DNA from: Nitriliruptorales bacterium
GTDB lineage: Bacteria; Actinomycetota; Nitriliruptoria; Euzebyales; Egibacteraceae
NCBI GenBank assembly: GCA_007119035.1
Contig: SKQL01000075.1
Span: 1 to 51,977 of the forward strand
Direction of reading: 5' to 3'
DNA: 51,977 bases
The position numbers and the translations under genes were made by a program. This document shows, piece after piece, positions 36,574 through 45,445 of this stretch. How positions within the stretch are numbered: position 1 is the stretch's first letter; every line of letters begins with the position of its first letter. Below the pieces are notes generated by a model, which was not told the DNA's origin, ran no database searches, and saw only the letters and a list, made by a program, of their open reading frames with translations.

Positions 36574-36637
36574 GGGTGTCTACGGTGCGGGATCGGCCCC
36601 GGATAGCATGGATGCCCCCGCGAGCGAGGTTGCAGCA

Positions 36638-37591
36638 GTGACGAACATCATCCCGGAAGGCGCGCAGCGGCTGACTCTGGTCGGTGTCCCTCAGGTCGCC
36701 GAGCGCAAGCCCTCATGGCTGAAGCGCGACGTCCCGCTGGCGGGCCCCAACTACCGGGACATCAAGCGCACGATGCGCGACCTCGACCTCCACACCGTGT
36801 GCGAGGAGGCGGCCTGCCCCAACATCCATGAATGCTGGGAAGCGCGCGAGGCCACGTTCCTGATCGGCGGGCCGGACTGCACACGCCGCTGTGGCTTCTG
36901 CGAGATCGCCACCGGCAAGCCGACGGAGTACGACACCGAGGAGCCCCGTCGCGTGGCTGAGGCCGTCGAGGCCATGGGCCTGAACTTCGCGGTCGTAACA
37001 GGCGTCGCCCGCGATGACATCCCCGACCGGGCCTCCTGGCTCTACGCGGAGACGTGCCGCCAAATCAAGCAGCGCCTGCCGCACTGCGGCGTCGAGTTGC
37101 TCGTGGACGACTTCCGGGGCGACGCGGACCAACTCCGGACGGTCTTGGAGTCGTTGCCCGAGGTCCTCGCGCACAACCTCGAGACACCTCGTCGGCTGTT
37201 TCGCCACGTCCGGCCCGGATTCGACTACGACGGTAGCCTCGAGCTCCTGTCCCGGGCGAAGCAGTGGTCGGGTTCCGCCACGAAATCCAACCTCATGCTC
37301 GGGATGGGCGAGCGAGAAGGTGAGGTGCTGGAGGCCATGCGGGACCTGCGCGATGTGGGTTGCGACATCCTCACGATCAACCAGTACCTCCAACCGAGCC
37401 ACAAGCATCTCGCGCTGCAGCGCTTCGTCGAGCCCTCCGAGTTCGAGAGCTATGCGACCGCCGGTGCGGAGATGGGTTTCGCGCACGTGGAGGCGGGTGC
37501 GCTCGTGCGCTCCTCTTACCGCGCAGGTCGGCAGGCGGAGTCCGCGGGCGTGTGGACGCGTCCGCTCGACGCCGAACGCCAGCTCGCCTGA
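36638..37591 (+). CDS. lipA: LipA, lipoyl synthase (radical SAM)
   Basis: LipA inserts two sulfurs into protein-bound octanoyl groups. The 317-residue protein has the auxiliary-cluster cysteines in 'CEEAACPNIHEC', the radical-SAM cluster 'CTRRCGFC', 'VVTGVARDDIPD', 'LMLGMGEREGEV' and the terminal R-S-S-Y motif ('VRSSYRA'). I chose GTG 36638, which has GAGG upstream at good spacing; the track's ATG 36608 lacks one. The enzyme needs Fe-S delivery, for which erpA in this window is a candidate. Confidence 0.96.
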   Translation: MTNIIPEGAQRLTLVGVPQVAERKPSWLKRDVPLAGPNYRDIKRTMRDLDLHTVCEEAACPNIHECWEAREATFLIGGPDCTRRCGFCEIATGKPTEYDTEEPRRVAEAVEAMGLNFAVVTGVARDDIPDRASWLYAETCRQIKQRLPHCGVELLVDDFRGDADQLRTVLESLPEVLAHNLETPRRLFRHVRPGFDYDGSLELLSRAKQWSGSATKSNLMLGMGEREGEVLEAMRDLRDVGCDILTINQYLQPSHKHLALQRFVEPSEFESYATAGAEMGFAHVEAGALVRSSYRAGRQAESAGVWTRPLDAERQLA

Positions 37592-37650
37592 CGGCCAAGG
37601 GGTGAGCCGGCGGGAGGCTTGTACGCTGCCATGTCAAGCACTCCGATGAG

Positions 37651-38775
37651 ATGGGTTCTGTCGCCGCCATGTCCCACGCCTTGCCTGTGATCGCCGAGAC
37701 CGACGCGGAAGCTGCGGCGGGAGCGGTCTACTCGTTCTTCACCGAGCTCACGGACCGCGAAGCCATAGCGACCCTCGCTGCCGCGGTGATCCCACCGCTC
37801 CTCCGGATAGCGCTGATCATCGTGGTCGCCTATCTCCTGAACCGCGTGGTGCGGCGGATGATCAAGCGCTTCGTACGCAATCTCGCCACCGAGGGCGGGG
37901 GGATCTCGCGGATGCAGGCGCTTCGCCAGCGGGCGCCACTCAAGGACACGACGCCCATGGACATCGGGCGGGCGACCATGCGCGCGGAGACCATCGCAGG
38001 CGTCCTGCGGAGCTTGGCGACCGCAGCCGTCTGGGGCATCGCGATCATCATGATCCTCGGCGAGTTCGCGATCAATCTCGGCCCGTTGATCGCAGGTGCG
38101 GGCATCGTCGGCGTAGCGCTCGGGTTCGGCGCGCAGAAGCTCGTCCAGGACTTCCTCTCCGGCATCTTCATGCTCATGGAGGACCAGTACGGTCTCGGCG
38201 ACATCGTCGACACCGGCGAGGCGACGGGAGTCATCGAGGGCATCACGCTGCGCACCACGCGCCTCCGCGCCATCGACGGGACCGTGTGGCACGTGCCCAA
38301 CGGGCAGATCAGCCGCATCGGAAACCTGAGCCAGGAGTGGGCCAGGGTGCTGCTCGACGTCGGTGTCGCGTACGACACCGACCTGCCGACGGCGATCGAC
38401 GTCATCCAAGCGACCGCGGACGACCTCGCTCAGGACCTCGACTGGGCGGAGCTCATCTTCGAGGCCCCCGAATCGTGGGGTGTCCACGCGCTCGCGGACT
38501 CCGAGATAACGCTGCGACTCGCCATCAAGGTCGCGCCCGGCACCCAGTGGAAGATCGAGCGCGAGCTTCGCAAGCGGATCAAGGCCGCGTTCGACGTCTC
38601 GGGGATCGTGATCCCGTTCCCGCAACGAACGGTGTGGACAAGGGCGGACGGCAACGGGCAAGCTTATCTGAGACAGGTGGAGCACGACGATTCCCTCCAC
38701 GGCAAGCGTCGTCATGAGAGCTCACCCGACGATCAAGGTGCGGCAGCAGGCTTACCGGACAACGAATCACAGTAG
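37651..38775 (+). CDS. MscS-family small-conductance mechanosensitive channel
   Basis: This 374-residue channel protects against osmotic downshift. Helices are visible at 'LLRIALIIVVAYLLN' and 'LATAAVWGIAIIMIL', followed by the pore helix 'LIAGAGIVGVALGFGAQKLVQDFLSG', the MscS signature with its alternating Gly/Ala. Then come the beta domain ('DQYGLGDIVDTGEATGVIEGITLRTT', 'VPNGQI') and a cytosolic alpha/beta domain ending in 'PFPQRTVW'. The last about 45 residues are polar and probably disordered. A TACGCT hexamer (37622-37627) may be its -10. It separates lipA from glnA, where mycobacteria carry another small membrane protein gene. Confidence 0.93.
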   Translation: MGSVAAMSHALPVIAETDAEAAAGAVYSFFTELTDREAIATLAAAVIPPLLRIALIIVVAYLLNRVVRRMIKRFVRNLATEGGGISRMQALRQRAPLKDTTPMDIGRATMRAETIAGVLRSLATAAVWGIAIIMILGEFAINLGPLIAGAGIVGVALGFGAQKLVQDFLSGIFMLMEDQYGLGDIVDTGEATGVIEGITLRTTRLRAIDGTVWHVPNGQISRIGNLSQEWARVLLDVGVAYDTDLPTAIDVIQATADDLAQDLDWAELIFEAPESWGVHALADSEITLRLAIKVAPGTQWKIERELRKRIKAAFDVSGIVIPFPQRTVWTRADGNGQAYLRQVEHDDSLHGKRRHESSPDDQGAAAGLPDNESQ

Positions 38776-38777
38776 TC

Positions 38778-38816
38778 GTAACGGTCTGGAAACACAGGGG
38801 TAATGGTCCCGTCAAC
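38778..38816. promoter_or_regulatory. GlnR-type operator upstream of glnA
   Basis: The site reads GTAAC-n6-GAAAC-n6-GTAAT-n6-GTCAAC. The actinobacterial GlnR consensus is gTnAC-n6-GaAAC repeated at 22-bp intervals. The first pair is perfect, the third element has one change (T for C), and the fourth is degenerate. Spacing is exact throughout. The centre lies about 41 bp upstream of the predicted start point (38838), a position suited to activation. It implies nitrogen-responsive control of glnA by an OmpR-type GlnR encoded elsewhere. Confidence 0.8.
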
Positions 38817-38825
38817 GTCGCCACC

Positions 38826-38831
38826 TAGCCT
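38826..38831 (+). promoter_or_regulatory. -10 box (TAGCCT) of the glnA promoter
   Basis: TAGCCT matches TANNNT and lies just downstream of the GlnR-type site. No good -35 is visible, as expected for an activator-dependent promoter. Transcription would begin near 38838, giving a leader of about 78 nt before TTG 38916. Confidence 0.5.
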
Positions 38832-38915
38832 TTCCAGTTGACCGAGGGGCGTATCAGCCACTCCATGACGCGACGGCGTAGCGCATCACCATTAGATGTA
38901 GTGATAGGAGCAAGC

Positions 38916-40337
38916 TTGGGAAGCTCACCGGAGGACATTCAGGCCAAGGTTCGTGACGAGGGCATCGAGTTCGTCGATTTCCGGTTCTGCGACCTGCCCG
39001 GTCTGATGCAGCACTTCACCATCCCCGCCCACGCGCTCAGCGATGATGCGTTCGGCGACGGGCTCGGCTTTGACGGGTCGTCGGTACGCGGCTTCCAGGA
39101 CATCCAGGAGTCGGACATGCTCCTCGTGGCCGACCCCGACACCGCGGCGTTGGACGCGTTCCGCAAGCACAAGACGCTGATCATGAACTGCTTCGTCAAG
39201 GACCCCGTGACGGGTGAGCACTACAGTCGGGACCCGCGCTACATCGCCCAAAAGGCCGAGTCCTACCTCGAGGGCTCAGGGGTCGCGGACACCGCCTACT
39301 TCGGGCCGGAGGCGGAGTTCTTCGTCTTCGATGACGTCCGCTTCGACACCCGGCCGGACGCGAGCTTCTTCTACATCGATTCCATCGAGGCGCAGTGGAA
39401 CACCGGAAAGGACGAGGGACCCAACCTCGGGTACAAGCCCCGCCACAAGCAGGGCTACTTCCCCGTCCCACCGATGGACCACTTCCAGGACCTGCGCAGC
39501 GAGATGACCGCCGAGCTCGAGGCCGCGGGCGTCGAGGTCGAGCTGCAACACCACGAGGTGGGTAGCGCGGGGCAGGCGGAGATCGACATCAAGTTCGACA
39601 GCCTGCTGCGCATGGCGGACAAGACGATGATGTTCAAGTACATCGTCAAGAACGTCGCGCTGCGCAACGGCAAATCCGCGACGTTCCTGCCCAAGCCGAT
39701 CTTCGAGGACAACGGCTCGGGGATGCACACGCACCAGTCGCTGTGGTCCGGCGGCGAGCCCCTCTTCTTTGACGAGGCGGGCTACGCGCAGCTGTCGGAC
39801 ATGGCGCGGTACTACCTCGGCGGGCTCTTGAAGCACGCGCCGAGCATCCTCGCGTTCTCGAACCCCACGACGAACTCCTACCGCCGGCTCGTGCCGGGCT
39901 ACGAGGCCCCCGTCAACCTCGTCTACAGCCAGCGCAACCGCTCGGCGGCGTGCCGGATCCCGTTGATCAGCCGCTCGCCGAAGGCCAAGCGCATCGAGTT
40001 CCGGGTGCCGGACCCCTCCTGCAACCCGTATCTCGCGTTCAGCGCGATGCTGATGGCGGGACTCGACGGGATCAAGAACAAGATCGAGCCCCCCGACCCT
40101 GTCGATAAGGACATCTACGACCTCCCACGCTCGGAGCTCGAGAACCTCCCGAGCGTCCCCGCGAGCCTCGAGGAGGCCCTCGCCGCGCTCGAGGACGACT
40201 ACGAGTTCCTCCTCTCGGGCGGGGTCTTCACCGAGGACCTCATCGAGACATGGGTGGACTACAAGATGGAGGAAGAGGTCAACCAGGTCCGTCTGCGTCC
40301 TCACCCCTACGAGTTCCATTTGTACTACGACATCTAG
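38916..40337 (+). CDS. glnA: GlnA, type I glutamine synthetase
   Basis: This enzyme makes glutamine from glutamate, ammonia and ATP. Starting at TTG 38916 (AGGAG 5 nt upstream) it has 473 residues, the normal GSI size; the track's TTG 38838 would add 26 unmatched residues. Motifs: '[10 protein letters not shown]', '[13 protein letters not shown]', '[11 protein letters not shown]', '[13 protein letters not shown]', '[12 protein letters not shown]', 'NRSAACRIP' and '[27 protein letters not shown]'. Tyr about 401 in '[11 protein letters not shown]' matches the adenylylation site, so it is a likely target of the GlnE encoded 7 kb downstream. Upstream GlnR-type operator and TAGCCT box suggest nitrogen control. 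Confidence 0.97.
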   Translation: MGSSPEDIQAKVRDEGIEFVDFRFCDLPGLMQHFTIPAHALSDDAFGDGLGFDGSSVRGFQDIQESDMLLVADPDTAALDAFRKHKTLIMNCFVKDPVTGEHYSRDPRYIAQKAESYLEGSGVADTAYFGPEAEFFVFDDVRFDTRPDASFFYIDSIEAQWNTGKDEGPNLGYKPRHKQGYFPVPPMDHFQDLRSEMTAELEAAGVEVELQHHEVGSAGQAEIDIKFDSLLRMADKTMMFKYIVKNVALRNGKSATFLPKPIFEDNGSGMHTHQSLWSGGEPLFFDEAGYAQLSDMARYYLGGLLKHAPSILAFSNPTTNSYRRLVPGYEAPVNLVYSQRNRSAACRIPLISRSPKAKRIEFRVPDPSCNPYLAFSAMLMAGLDGIKNKIEPPDPVDKDIYDLPRSELENLPSVPASLEEALAALEDDYEFLLSGGVFTEDLIETWVDYKMEEEVNQVRLRPHPYEFHLYYDI

Positions 40338-40361
40338 GTCATAGGCCTGACCTCCACTTAT

Positions 40362-40386
40362 GCGGCACTTCGAGACGAAGAGCCGC
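40362..40386 (+). terminator. Hairpin 25 bp after glnA, possible terminator
   Basis: GCGGC-A-CTTC-GAGAC-GAAG-A-GCCGC folds into a 9-bp stem with one A-A mismatch and a 5-nt loop. No U-tract follows, as is frequent for actinobacterial hairpin terminators. Confidence 0.5.
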
Positions 40387-40539
40387 TAAGGCAGACCGGC
40401 CCGTCGATGGCCAAGTGGGCCGCTGCTCGACGTTTGAGGGGCCACCTCGCTGCAGTCTCACCCCGCCCTAAGGCCTCTTCTCCGGGCGTGGTGCCGGCGC
40501 CTCTAGGGCGCAGCAGACCAGAGAGGGCGATTAGTAGTC

Positions 40540-40930
40540 ACTCTTTCGGGAAGGCGCCTGAGCGGGCCTCGGAAGGCTCTTTGTGGTGGAGCATACAGCT
40601 GTCAATGGCCATGTCAGGACCGCCCTGGTGGCACGGAAATCGCAAGTTGCTCTTGAGTCGGATCCAGTTCTCCGGAGTTCCGAATGCCGATAATGGCGAA
40701 AAGGAGTGGCCCATCGATGTCCTCGTGGAGGTCGAAGACGATCGGCACGTTATTCACGTTATTGGAGAGTCCTGCGCACGGCGGGTGACCCTTACGTGCG
40801 CGCGAGAGCGCTTCCGGAGGGCGGGCGAGCCTACGTGGCCGATGGGACAGGCGTCCCTCCTCAAGGTGTCCCTGGGCGGTGACGAAACCCCCGCCAATGG
40901 GTCTCACCCGCCAGTTGGGGCGCAGAGCGA
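40540..40930. other. Lower-GC patch with no recognisable gene
   Basis: GC is about 58 percent over 40621-40800 by hand count, well below the surrounding coding DNA. A forward frame (from ATG 40605, 126 codons) and a reverse frame (40614-40907) are both open; neither has a good ribosome-binding site or a family I recognise. The forward frame runs straight through the terminator hairpin at 40931-40963, arguing against it as drawn. It may be a fragment of transferred DNA or a decayed gene. Confidence 0.45.
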
Positions 40931-40963
40931 AGCCTCCGCATCCCAGACCCCGATGCGGAGGCT
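40931..40963 (+). terminator. Strong intrinsic terminator
   Basis: AGCCTCCGCATC and GATGCGGAGGCT form a perfect 12-bp stem with a 9-nt loop, followed by TTTTCCTTT. This is the clearest factor-independent terminator in the window. No intact plus-strand gene precedes it, so it probably belonged to the lower-GC patch upstream. Confidence 0.8.
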
Positions 40964-41048
40964 TTTCCTTTGCACTGACTACTAATGGCTGCCTGCCCGC
41001 TTCGCAAACGCGCCCACTGCGGCACTCGACTCCTGCCGATGCCCAACC

Positions 41049-41320
41049 CTAGGGCCTCGTGTAGCCGGGGTGGACGCCTGGCTCCAATGCAGTGGAGTCG
41101 GCAATCTTGATGAGCAGGCGTTGCAGCTCCCCGCGCTCGCCAGCGTCGAGGGATGCGGCCAGCTCGTGGTCGTGGTCGGAGGACCTGGGAGATCTTCGCC
41201 AACATCCGCTCGCCGTCCGACGTCAGCCCTACCTTGGACACGCGGCGATCCGTCTCTCCTCGGGAGCGGACCACGAGGCCCGCTTCCTCGAGGTCGTCCA
41301 CGAGGCCGGACTTGCCGTCC
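41049..41320 (-). pseudogene. MarR-family regulator remnant
   Basis: The minus strand encodes the wing and following helix of a MarR winged helix: 'KSGLVDDLEEAGLVVRSRG' and 'DRRVSKVGLTSDGERMLAKI'. The C-terminal helices continue in a second frame ('DHDHELAASLDAGER') and then a third ('GELQRLLIKIADSTALEPG'), ending at the TAG at 41049-41051. The N-terminal half is missing and the sequence joins directly to the MocR remnant. Two frameshifts plus truncation indicate a pseudogene. Confidence 0.75.
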
Positions 41321-41762
41321 CCGCATGAAGTCCGCCGGCGTCCCGGTGGCCACTGTGCCCGGGCGGTGTCGGCAACCGCACCCGCGTAGGTCGACTTCTC
41401 CACCACCACCGGATCACCGGCCCCCACGTGCAGCTGCACCGCCAGGGAGATCGTCTGCTGCGCGCAACGCCGGTAGCCCGAGCACCGCGTAGCCGTGGGC
41501 CGGCCCCGCCCCGATGATCCTCCCCGCCGCCCGCACCATCACCTCCGCGTTCAGCACCTCCGCGCGCAACTACTCATAGGCGGAGACGAACCGTGCCCCG
41601 TGCCACGTGCAGGTGGGCGGCGAGCCGCCGTTCCACAGGCAACCGCCCGGCTACGAGACCGGGCTCGTCGAGCCACCCGCGCACTGGCGCGTACAGGTCA
41701 GCTCCCCGAAGCGCTCGTCGTCGCACGCACGCCCGCGGTAGCCGCTCGCATGACCGCGGCAT
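41320..41762 (-). pseudogene. MocR-like (GntR plus aminotransferase fold) regulator remnant
   Basis: The minus strand starts with a GntR winged-helix segment, 'LYAPVRGWLDEPGLVAG' and 'RRLAAHLHVARGTVR'. A frameshift and an in-frame TAG follow ('FVSAYE*LRAEVLNAE'). Further on, 'RCAQQTISLAVQLHVGAGDPVVVEKSTYAGA' matches the start of the PLP-dependent aminotransferase-like domain of MocR regulators (usually GAQQAL..GDPV.VE.P.YPG). The rest of that domain is gone. Several frame changes, one stop and deletions make it nonfunctional. Confidence 0.7.
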
Positions 41763-41890
41763 CGACCGGGGCCGGTTAGTCAGGCCTCGGCCTCCACAGC
41801 CACTGAGAGAGTCGTAAGAGTCACTGTTGCGGTAATGGGGAAGCCAGGCATCGGCTCACCTCGCCGACCGCGACCGAAAGCAGCCCGCCC

Positions 41891-43570
41891 ATGTCGATTC
41901 CCCGTATCCACCCACGCGCTGGCCGCGGCACTGCCGTGGTCCTCCTCCTGCTCTGCGCGACGGCGGTGCTGTTCAGTCCCACTCCTGTCATCGCGCAGGA
42001 GACCGAGGACGAGGTCACACCCGCTCGGGTGGCAGGTGAGGACCGCTTCGAGACGGCGGCCAACATCGCCACGCTCACATTCGACGCCGCCAGCACCGCC
42101 GTGCTGGCGGCAGGTGAGAGCTTTCCCGACGCCCTCGCCGCGTCCTTCGCCGCGGGCAGTGTCGATGGCCCGGTGCTCTTGGTGGAGCAGGACGCCATTC
42201 CCCCTGTCACGTGGGACGCCCTCGCCCAGCTCGGTGTCGAGTCCGTGGTGCTGGTCGGTGGTCCCGCGGCCATCGATCCGACCGTTGAGACGAGCCTCGC
42301 TGGGGAGGGCTACAGGACAGAGCGCATCGCGGGTGTCGACCGCTTCGAGACCGCCTCGGCGATCGCCACCACCTACGGCACCGACGTGGTGGGCACGGTG
42401 GATGGCGACCGGACGGCCCTGCTCGCACGCGGCGACGACTTCCCGGACGCGTTGAGCGCGGGACCCGCGGCCGCTGCGGCGAACCTGCCGTTGCTGCTCA
42501 CACCGCAGGATGCCGCCGATGGCTCGGTCGACGAGGCACTGCAGGCACTCGCCATCGAACGCATCATCGTCCTCGGTGGCACAGCTGCCGTCAGTGAGGG
42601 CGTGGTCGCTGTCTACGAGCAGGACTACGCGGTCGAGCGGTTCGCGGGCGCCAACAGAGCGGAGACGGCAACGGTGGTCGCGGACAACCTGGTCGATCGC
42701 CTCCCAGGGTTCTCGCGCGAAACCGTGCTGCTCGCGCGTGGCGACGACTTCCCCGATGCCCTGACGGCCAGCACGCACGCCGCTTCGCTCGGCGCCCCGA
42801 TCCTCCTCGCCGCCACGCCCGGTGAGCTCTCCTCCCCCACCCGGCAGTGGCTGTCGGCGAACTGCCCGGAGATCAGCGTGATCCGCGCACTGGGAGGCAC
42901 GGCCGCCGTGTCCCAAGCGCTCCTCGACGACGCGGTCGGCGCCGCCAGTGCGTGCCTCGACACCGGTCCCGAGGCGGTCTCGTCGTTCACCACCGATCTG
43001 GTCCCCGGCCAGGACCGCAACATCAACATCCATCTCGCCGCTGACTACATCGACGGCTCGGTGATCGATCCCGGAGAGTCGTTCTCGCTCAACGCGGGCA
43101 TCGGCCCGCGGACCGCGGACCGGGGGTTCGTGCCCAACGGCTTCATCGACGAGGACGGGGAAGTGGTCAGCGTCGTGGGAGGCGGGGTGAGCCAGATGGG
43201 CACCACCTTCGTGAACGCCGCCTGGTTCGCGGGCATCGAGATCGAGGAGTTCCGTCCCCACACCACCTACTTCGAGCGCTATCCGATGTGCCGGGAGGCG
43301 ACGCTTGCCTGGGACATCCTCGATGTCGTGGTGACCAACGACTCGCCGTATCCGATCACGGTGTCGACCGCCTACACCGACGCCTCCGTCACCGTCACCT
43401 TCCTGAGCGAGTCCTGGGCGGAGGTCGACTCCTGGATCGGCGATCCCTACGACATCGAAGGCCCCGGTGGGGCGTTCAGCGTCGACTGCGGACGGACGAT
43501 CACCTATCCGGACGCGACAGACACCACCGAGACGCACTCGTGGCGTTACGACTCGGGATTCCCCGGATAA
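41891..43570 (+). CDS. Secreted surface protein: three CWB2 repeats fused to a VanW domain
   Basis: This 559-residue protein has an N-terminal signal peptide ('GTAVVLLLLCATAVLFSPTPVIA', cleavage near residue 35). Three cell-wall-binding type 2 repeats follow at about 46-144 ('RVAGEDRFETAANIA'), 145-249 ('RIAGVDRFETASAIA') and 250-350 ('RFAGANRAETATVVADN'), each with a 'GDDFPDAL'-like motif and 'VLGGTAAVS'-like end. Residues about 363-495 are a VanW-family domain ('DPGESFSLNAGIGPRT', 'GGGVSQMGTTF', 'FRPHTTYFERYP'). CWB2 repeats anchor proteins non-covalently to the wall in several Gram-positive bacteria; the VanW biochemical role is unknown. The start is ATG 41891. It is the only clearly exported protein in the accessory block. 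Confidence 0.9.
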   Translation: MSIPRIHPRAGRGTAVVLLLLCATAVLFSPTPVIAQETEDEVTPARVAGEDRFETAANIATLTFDAASTAVLAAGESFPDALAASFAAGSVDGPVLLVEQDAIPPVTWDALAQLGVESVVLVGGPAAIDPTVETSLAGEGYRTERIAGVDRFETASAIATTYGTDVVGTVDGDRTALLARGDDFPDALSAGPAAAAANLPLLLTPQDAADGSVDEALQALAIERIIVLGGTAAVSEGVVAVYEQDYAVERFAGANRAETATVVADNLVDRLPGFSRETVLLARGDDFPDALTASTHAASLGAPILLAATPGELSSPTRQWLSANCPEISVIRALGGTAAVSQALLDDAVGAASACLDTGPEAVSSFTTDLVPGQDRNINIHLAADYIDGSVIDPGESFSLNAGIGPRTADRGFVPNGFIDEDGEVVSVVGGGVSQMGTTFVNAAWFAGIEIEEFRPHTTYFERYPMCREATLAWDILDVVVTNDSPYPITVSTAYTDASVTVTFLSESWAEVDSWIGDPYDIEGPGGAFSVDCGRTITYPDATDTTETHSWRYDSGFPG

Positions 43571-43581
43571 CCCGCGCCCGC

Positions 43582-43596
43582 GCAGGCCTCGCCTGC
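43582..43596. terminator. Small GC hairpin after the CWB2-VanW gene
   Basis: GCAGGC-ctc-GCCTGC lies 12 bp after the stop and lacks a U-tract. It could attenuate transcription into the GNAT gene; a TAGGCT box (43600-43605) follows that could serve as that gene's -10. Confidence 0.35.
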
Positions 43597-43639
43597 CCGT
43601 AGGCTGACGTGCGGTGCATCACAGAAGGGTCAGGCACGA

Positions 43640-44163
43640 GTGGACTTTCGAGCGGCGCGTGCGGACGACGCGGGCGAGATCGGCCGACTGCTCGTCGACC
43701 TGTATCAGCACGAGGCGCCAGGGCTGTTGACCGGTCCCCGTGCCGACCCCGACGCGCTCGGTGGGTGGCTCACGGCCCGGGAGGCCCATCTCCGGATCCG
43801 CAACCGCTACGTCGCCGAGGAGGATGGCAGGCTCGCCGCCATGGGCGCGATAGCCACGTCCGATGAGCCACGCGCGGCGACCACCGTCGCCCCACCTCCT
43901 GCGCCTGAGGAGGCACAGATCCATTCGATGGTCGTGGACCAAAGCCGCCGAGGCCGCGGCTTGGGCCGGGCGATGCTCAGCTGTCTGCAGAGCCAGCCGC
44001 TCGGCGCGGCAAGACCCGAGTGGTGCTGCAGGTCCTCGAGGCAAATGAGCAGGCCGTCCTGCTGTACCGCCGGCACGGCTACGAGCCGTTCCAGCGTGCC
44101 CCGCGATGGCGGATCCTGCGCCGCATCGGCTACCCGACGCTGCTGACGAGACGGGACCTGTGA
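43640..44163 (+). pseudogene. Frameshifted GNAT acetyltransferase
   Basis: From GTG 43640 the frame encodes a GNAT fold: 'MDFRAARADDAGEIGRLLVDLY', 'IHSMVVDQSRRGRGLGRAML' with the acetyl-CoA loop R-R-G-R-G-L-G. At about 44003-44020 the frame breaks. The rest of the domain continues in another frame: 'RVVLQVLEANEQAVLLYRRHGYEPF', then 'RWRILRRIGYPTLLTRRDL' and TGA 44161-44163. Everything else looks intact, so this is either a recent single-indel pseudogene or a sequence error. The substrate is unknown. Confidence 0.8.
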
Positions 44164-44185
44164 AGACGGTCACGCCCGCAGGGCC

Positions 44186-45445
44186 TCAGCGGCGGAAGCG
44201 CACGTACTCTGGCTCGAGATCGTGGACGGAGTTGACGCCGAGCAGTTGAAGGGTACGAGCTACGTCGGCACGTAGGATCTCCCCGGCACGCTCGACGCCG
44301 GCCTCGCCGCCGGCCATGAGCCCGTAGAGGTACGCACGGCCGACCAGGCAGGCGTCGGCACCAAGGGCGATGGCCGCGACCACGTCCGCGCCGTTGAGGA
44401 TCCCCCCGTCGACGTAGACCTCCGCACGGTCCCCGATCGCCGCGACCACCTCGGGCAGCTGCTCGAGTGGCGTGGGCGCCTGGTCGAGCTGGCGGCCACC
44501 GTGATTGGACAACACGACCGCGTCCGCGCCGTGGTCTACCACCGCACGGGCGTCCTCGGTCGTCTGCACCCCCTTGACCACCAGCGAGCCCGACCACAGC
44601 TCGCGGAGCGCCGCGAGGTCCTCAAAGGTCACCGACGGGTCGAACAGCGTGCTGCTCAGCTCGGCGGCCGTGCCCTTGAACGAGGAGAAGGCGGCGAACT
44701 CCAGCGGCTCGGTCGTGAGCAGGTTCGCCCACCACGCAGGATGCCGGGCGATATCGATCAACGTCCGCAGCGTCAGCGCCGGTGGGAGCGTCAACCCGTT
44801 ACGGACATCGCGCAACCGCAGGCCCGGCACCGGGGAGTCCACGGTCAACACGAGCGTCGAGAACCCCGACGCACCGGCGCGCTCCACCAACTGGTGCATC
44901 GCATCGCGGTCACGCCACACGTAGAGCTGGAACCACCGCGTCGTGTCGGGCGCCTCCGCGGCCAGCCGCTCCGGCGACGTCGTGCCCATCGTCGACAGCG
45001 CGTAGGGCACACCCAGCCGACCCGCCGCACGCGCGACCGCGACCTCGCCCTCGTGGTGCATCATCCGCGTGAACCCCGTCGGGGCGAAGACCAGCGGCAA
45101 CGAGCTCGGCGCACCCAGCACCGTCGCGGACATGTCGATCTTGGCCACATCGCGCAGCACCCGCGGCTGGAACTCCACCGACGCGAACGCGCGCCGAGAC
45201 CGGACCAGGCTGATCTCGCCGTCCGCGCCACCGTCGACGTAGTCGAACACTGCGCGAGGCGTGCGCCGCCGCGCATGCGCACGCAGATCAAGGATGCTCT
45301 TCGCTCGCCCGAGCCGCTGTCCGGCGCGGTCCAACGTCGGCCACCGCAGGCCCGTGAGCTCACGCAACTTCGCGAGGCTCGGCACCTGACGCCGAATGGC
45401 CCGCGGCCGCACCTCCACCCCCTGGGAACCCCCACCCCTCGCCAT
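44186..45445 (-). CDS. lldD: FMN-dependent alpha-hydroxy-acid dehydrogenase, LldD-type L-lactate dehydrogenase
   Basis: This 419-residue protein oxidises L-lactate (or a similar 2-hydroxyacid) to the 2-oxoacid, passing electrons to the quinone pool in characterised relatives. Motifs: 'ARRRTPRAVFDYVDGGADGEISL', 'FAPTGFTRMMHHEGE', 'YALSTMGTTSPE', 'WFQLYVWRD', the catalytic His and Arg in 'VVLSNHGGRQLDQAPTPLEQLPEV' and 'EVYVDGGILNGADVVAAIALGADACLVGR'. It closely resembles mycobacterial LldD2. The start is ATG 45445 with GGGAG 5 nt upstream; the track ORF is overlong. It lies 133 bp downstream of the TPP-enzyme gene on the same strand. Confidence 0.9.
   Translation of the reverse strand: MARGGGSQGVEVRPRAIRRQVPSLAKLRELTGLRWPTLDRAGQRLGRAKSILDLRAHARRRTPRAVFDYVDGGADGEISLVRSRRAFASVEFQPRVLRDVAKIDMSATVLGAPSSLPLVFAPTGFTRMMHHEGEVAVARAAGRLGVPYALSTMGTTSPERLAAEAPDTTRWFQLYVWRDRDAMHQLVERAGASGFSTLVLTVDSPVPGLRLRDVRNGLTLPPALTLRTLIDIARHPAWWANLLTTEPLEFAAFSSFKGTAAELSSTLFDPSVTFEDLAALRELWSGSLVVKGVQTTEDARAVVDHGADAVVLSNHGGRQLDQAPTPLEQLPEVVAAIGDRAEVYVDGGILNGADVVAAIALGADACLVGRAYLYGLMAGGEAGVERAGEILRADVARTLQLLGVNSVHDLEPEYVRFRR

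Noticed and set aside
40407-40985. 192-codon forward ORF as a real gene
   Set aside because: It reads through a perfect intrinsic terminator, has no ribosome-binding site or homology I recognise, and competes with an equally open reverse frame.
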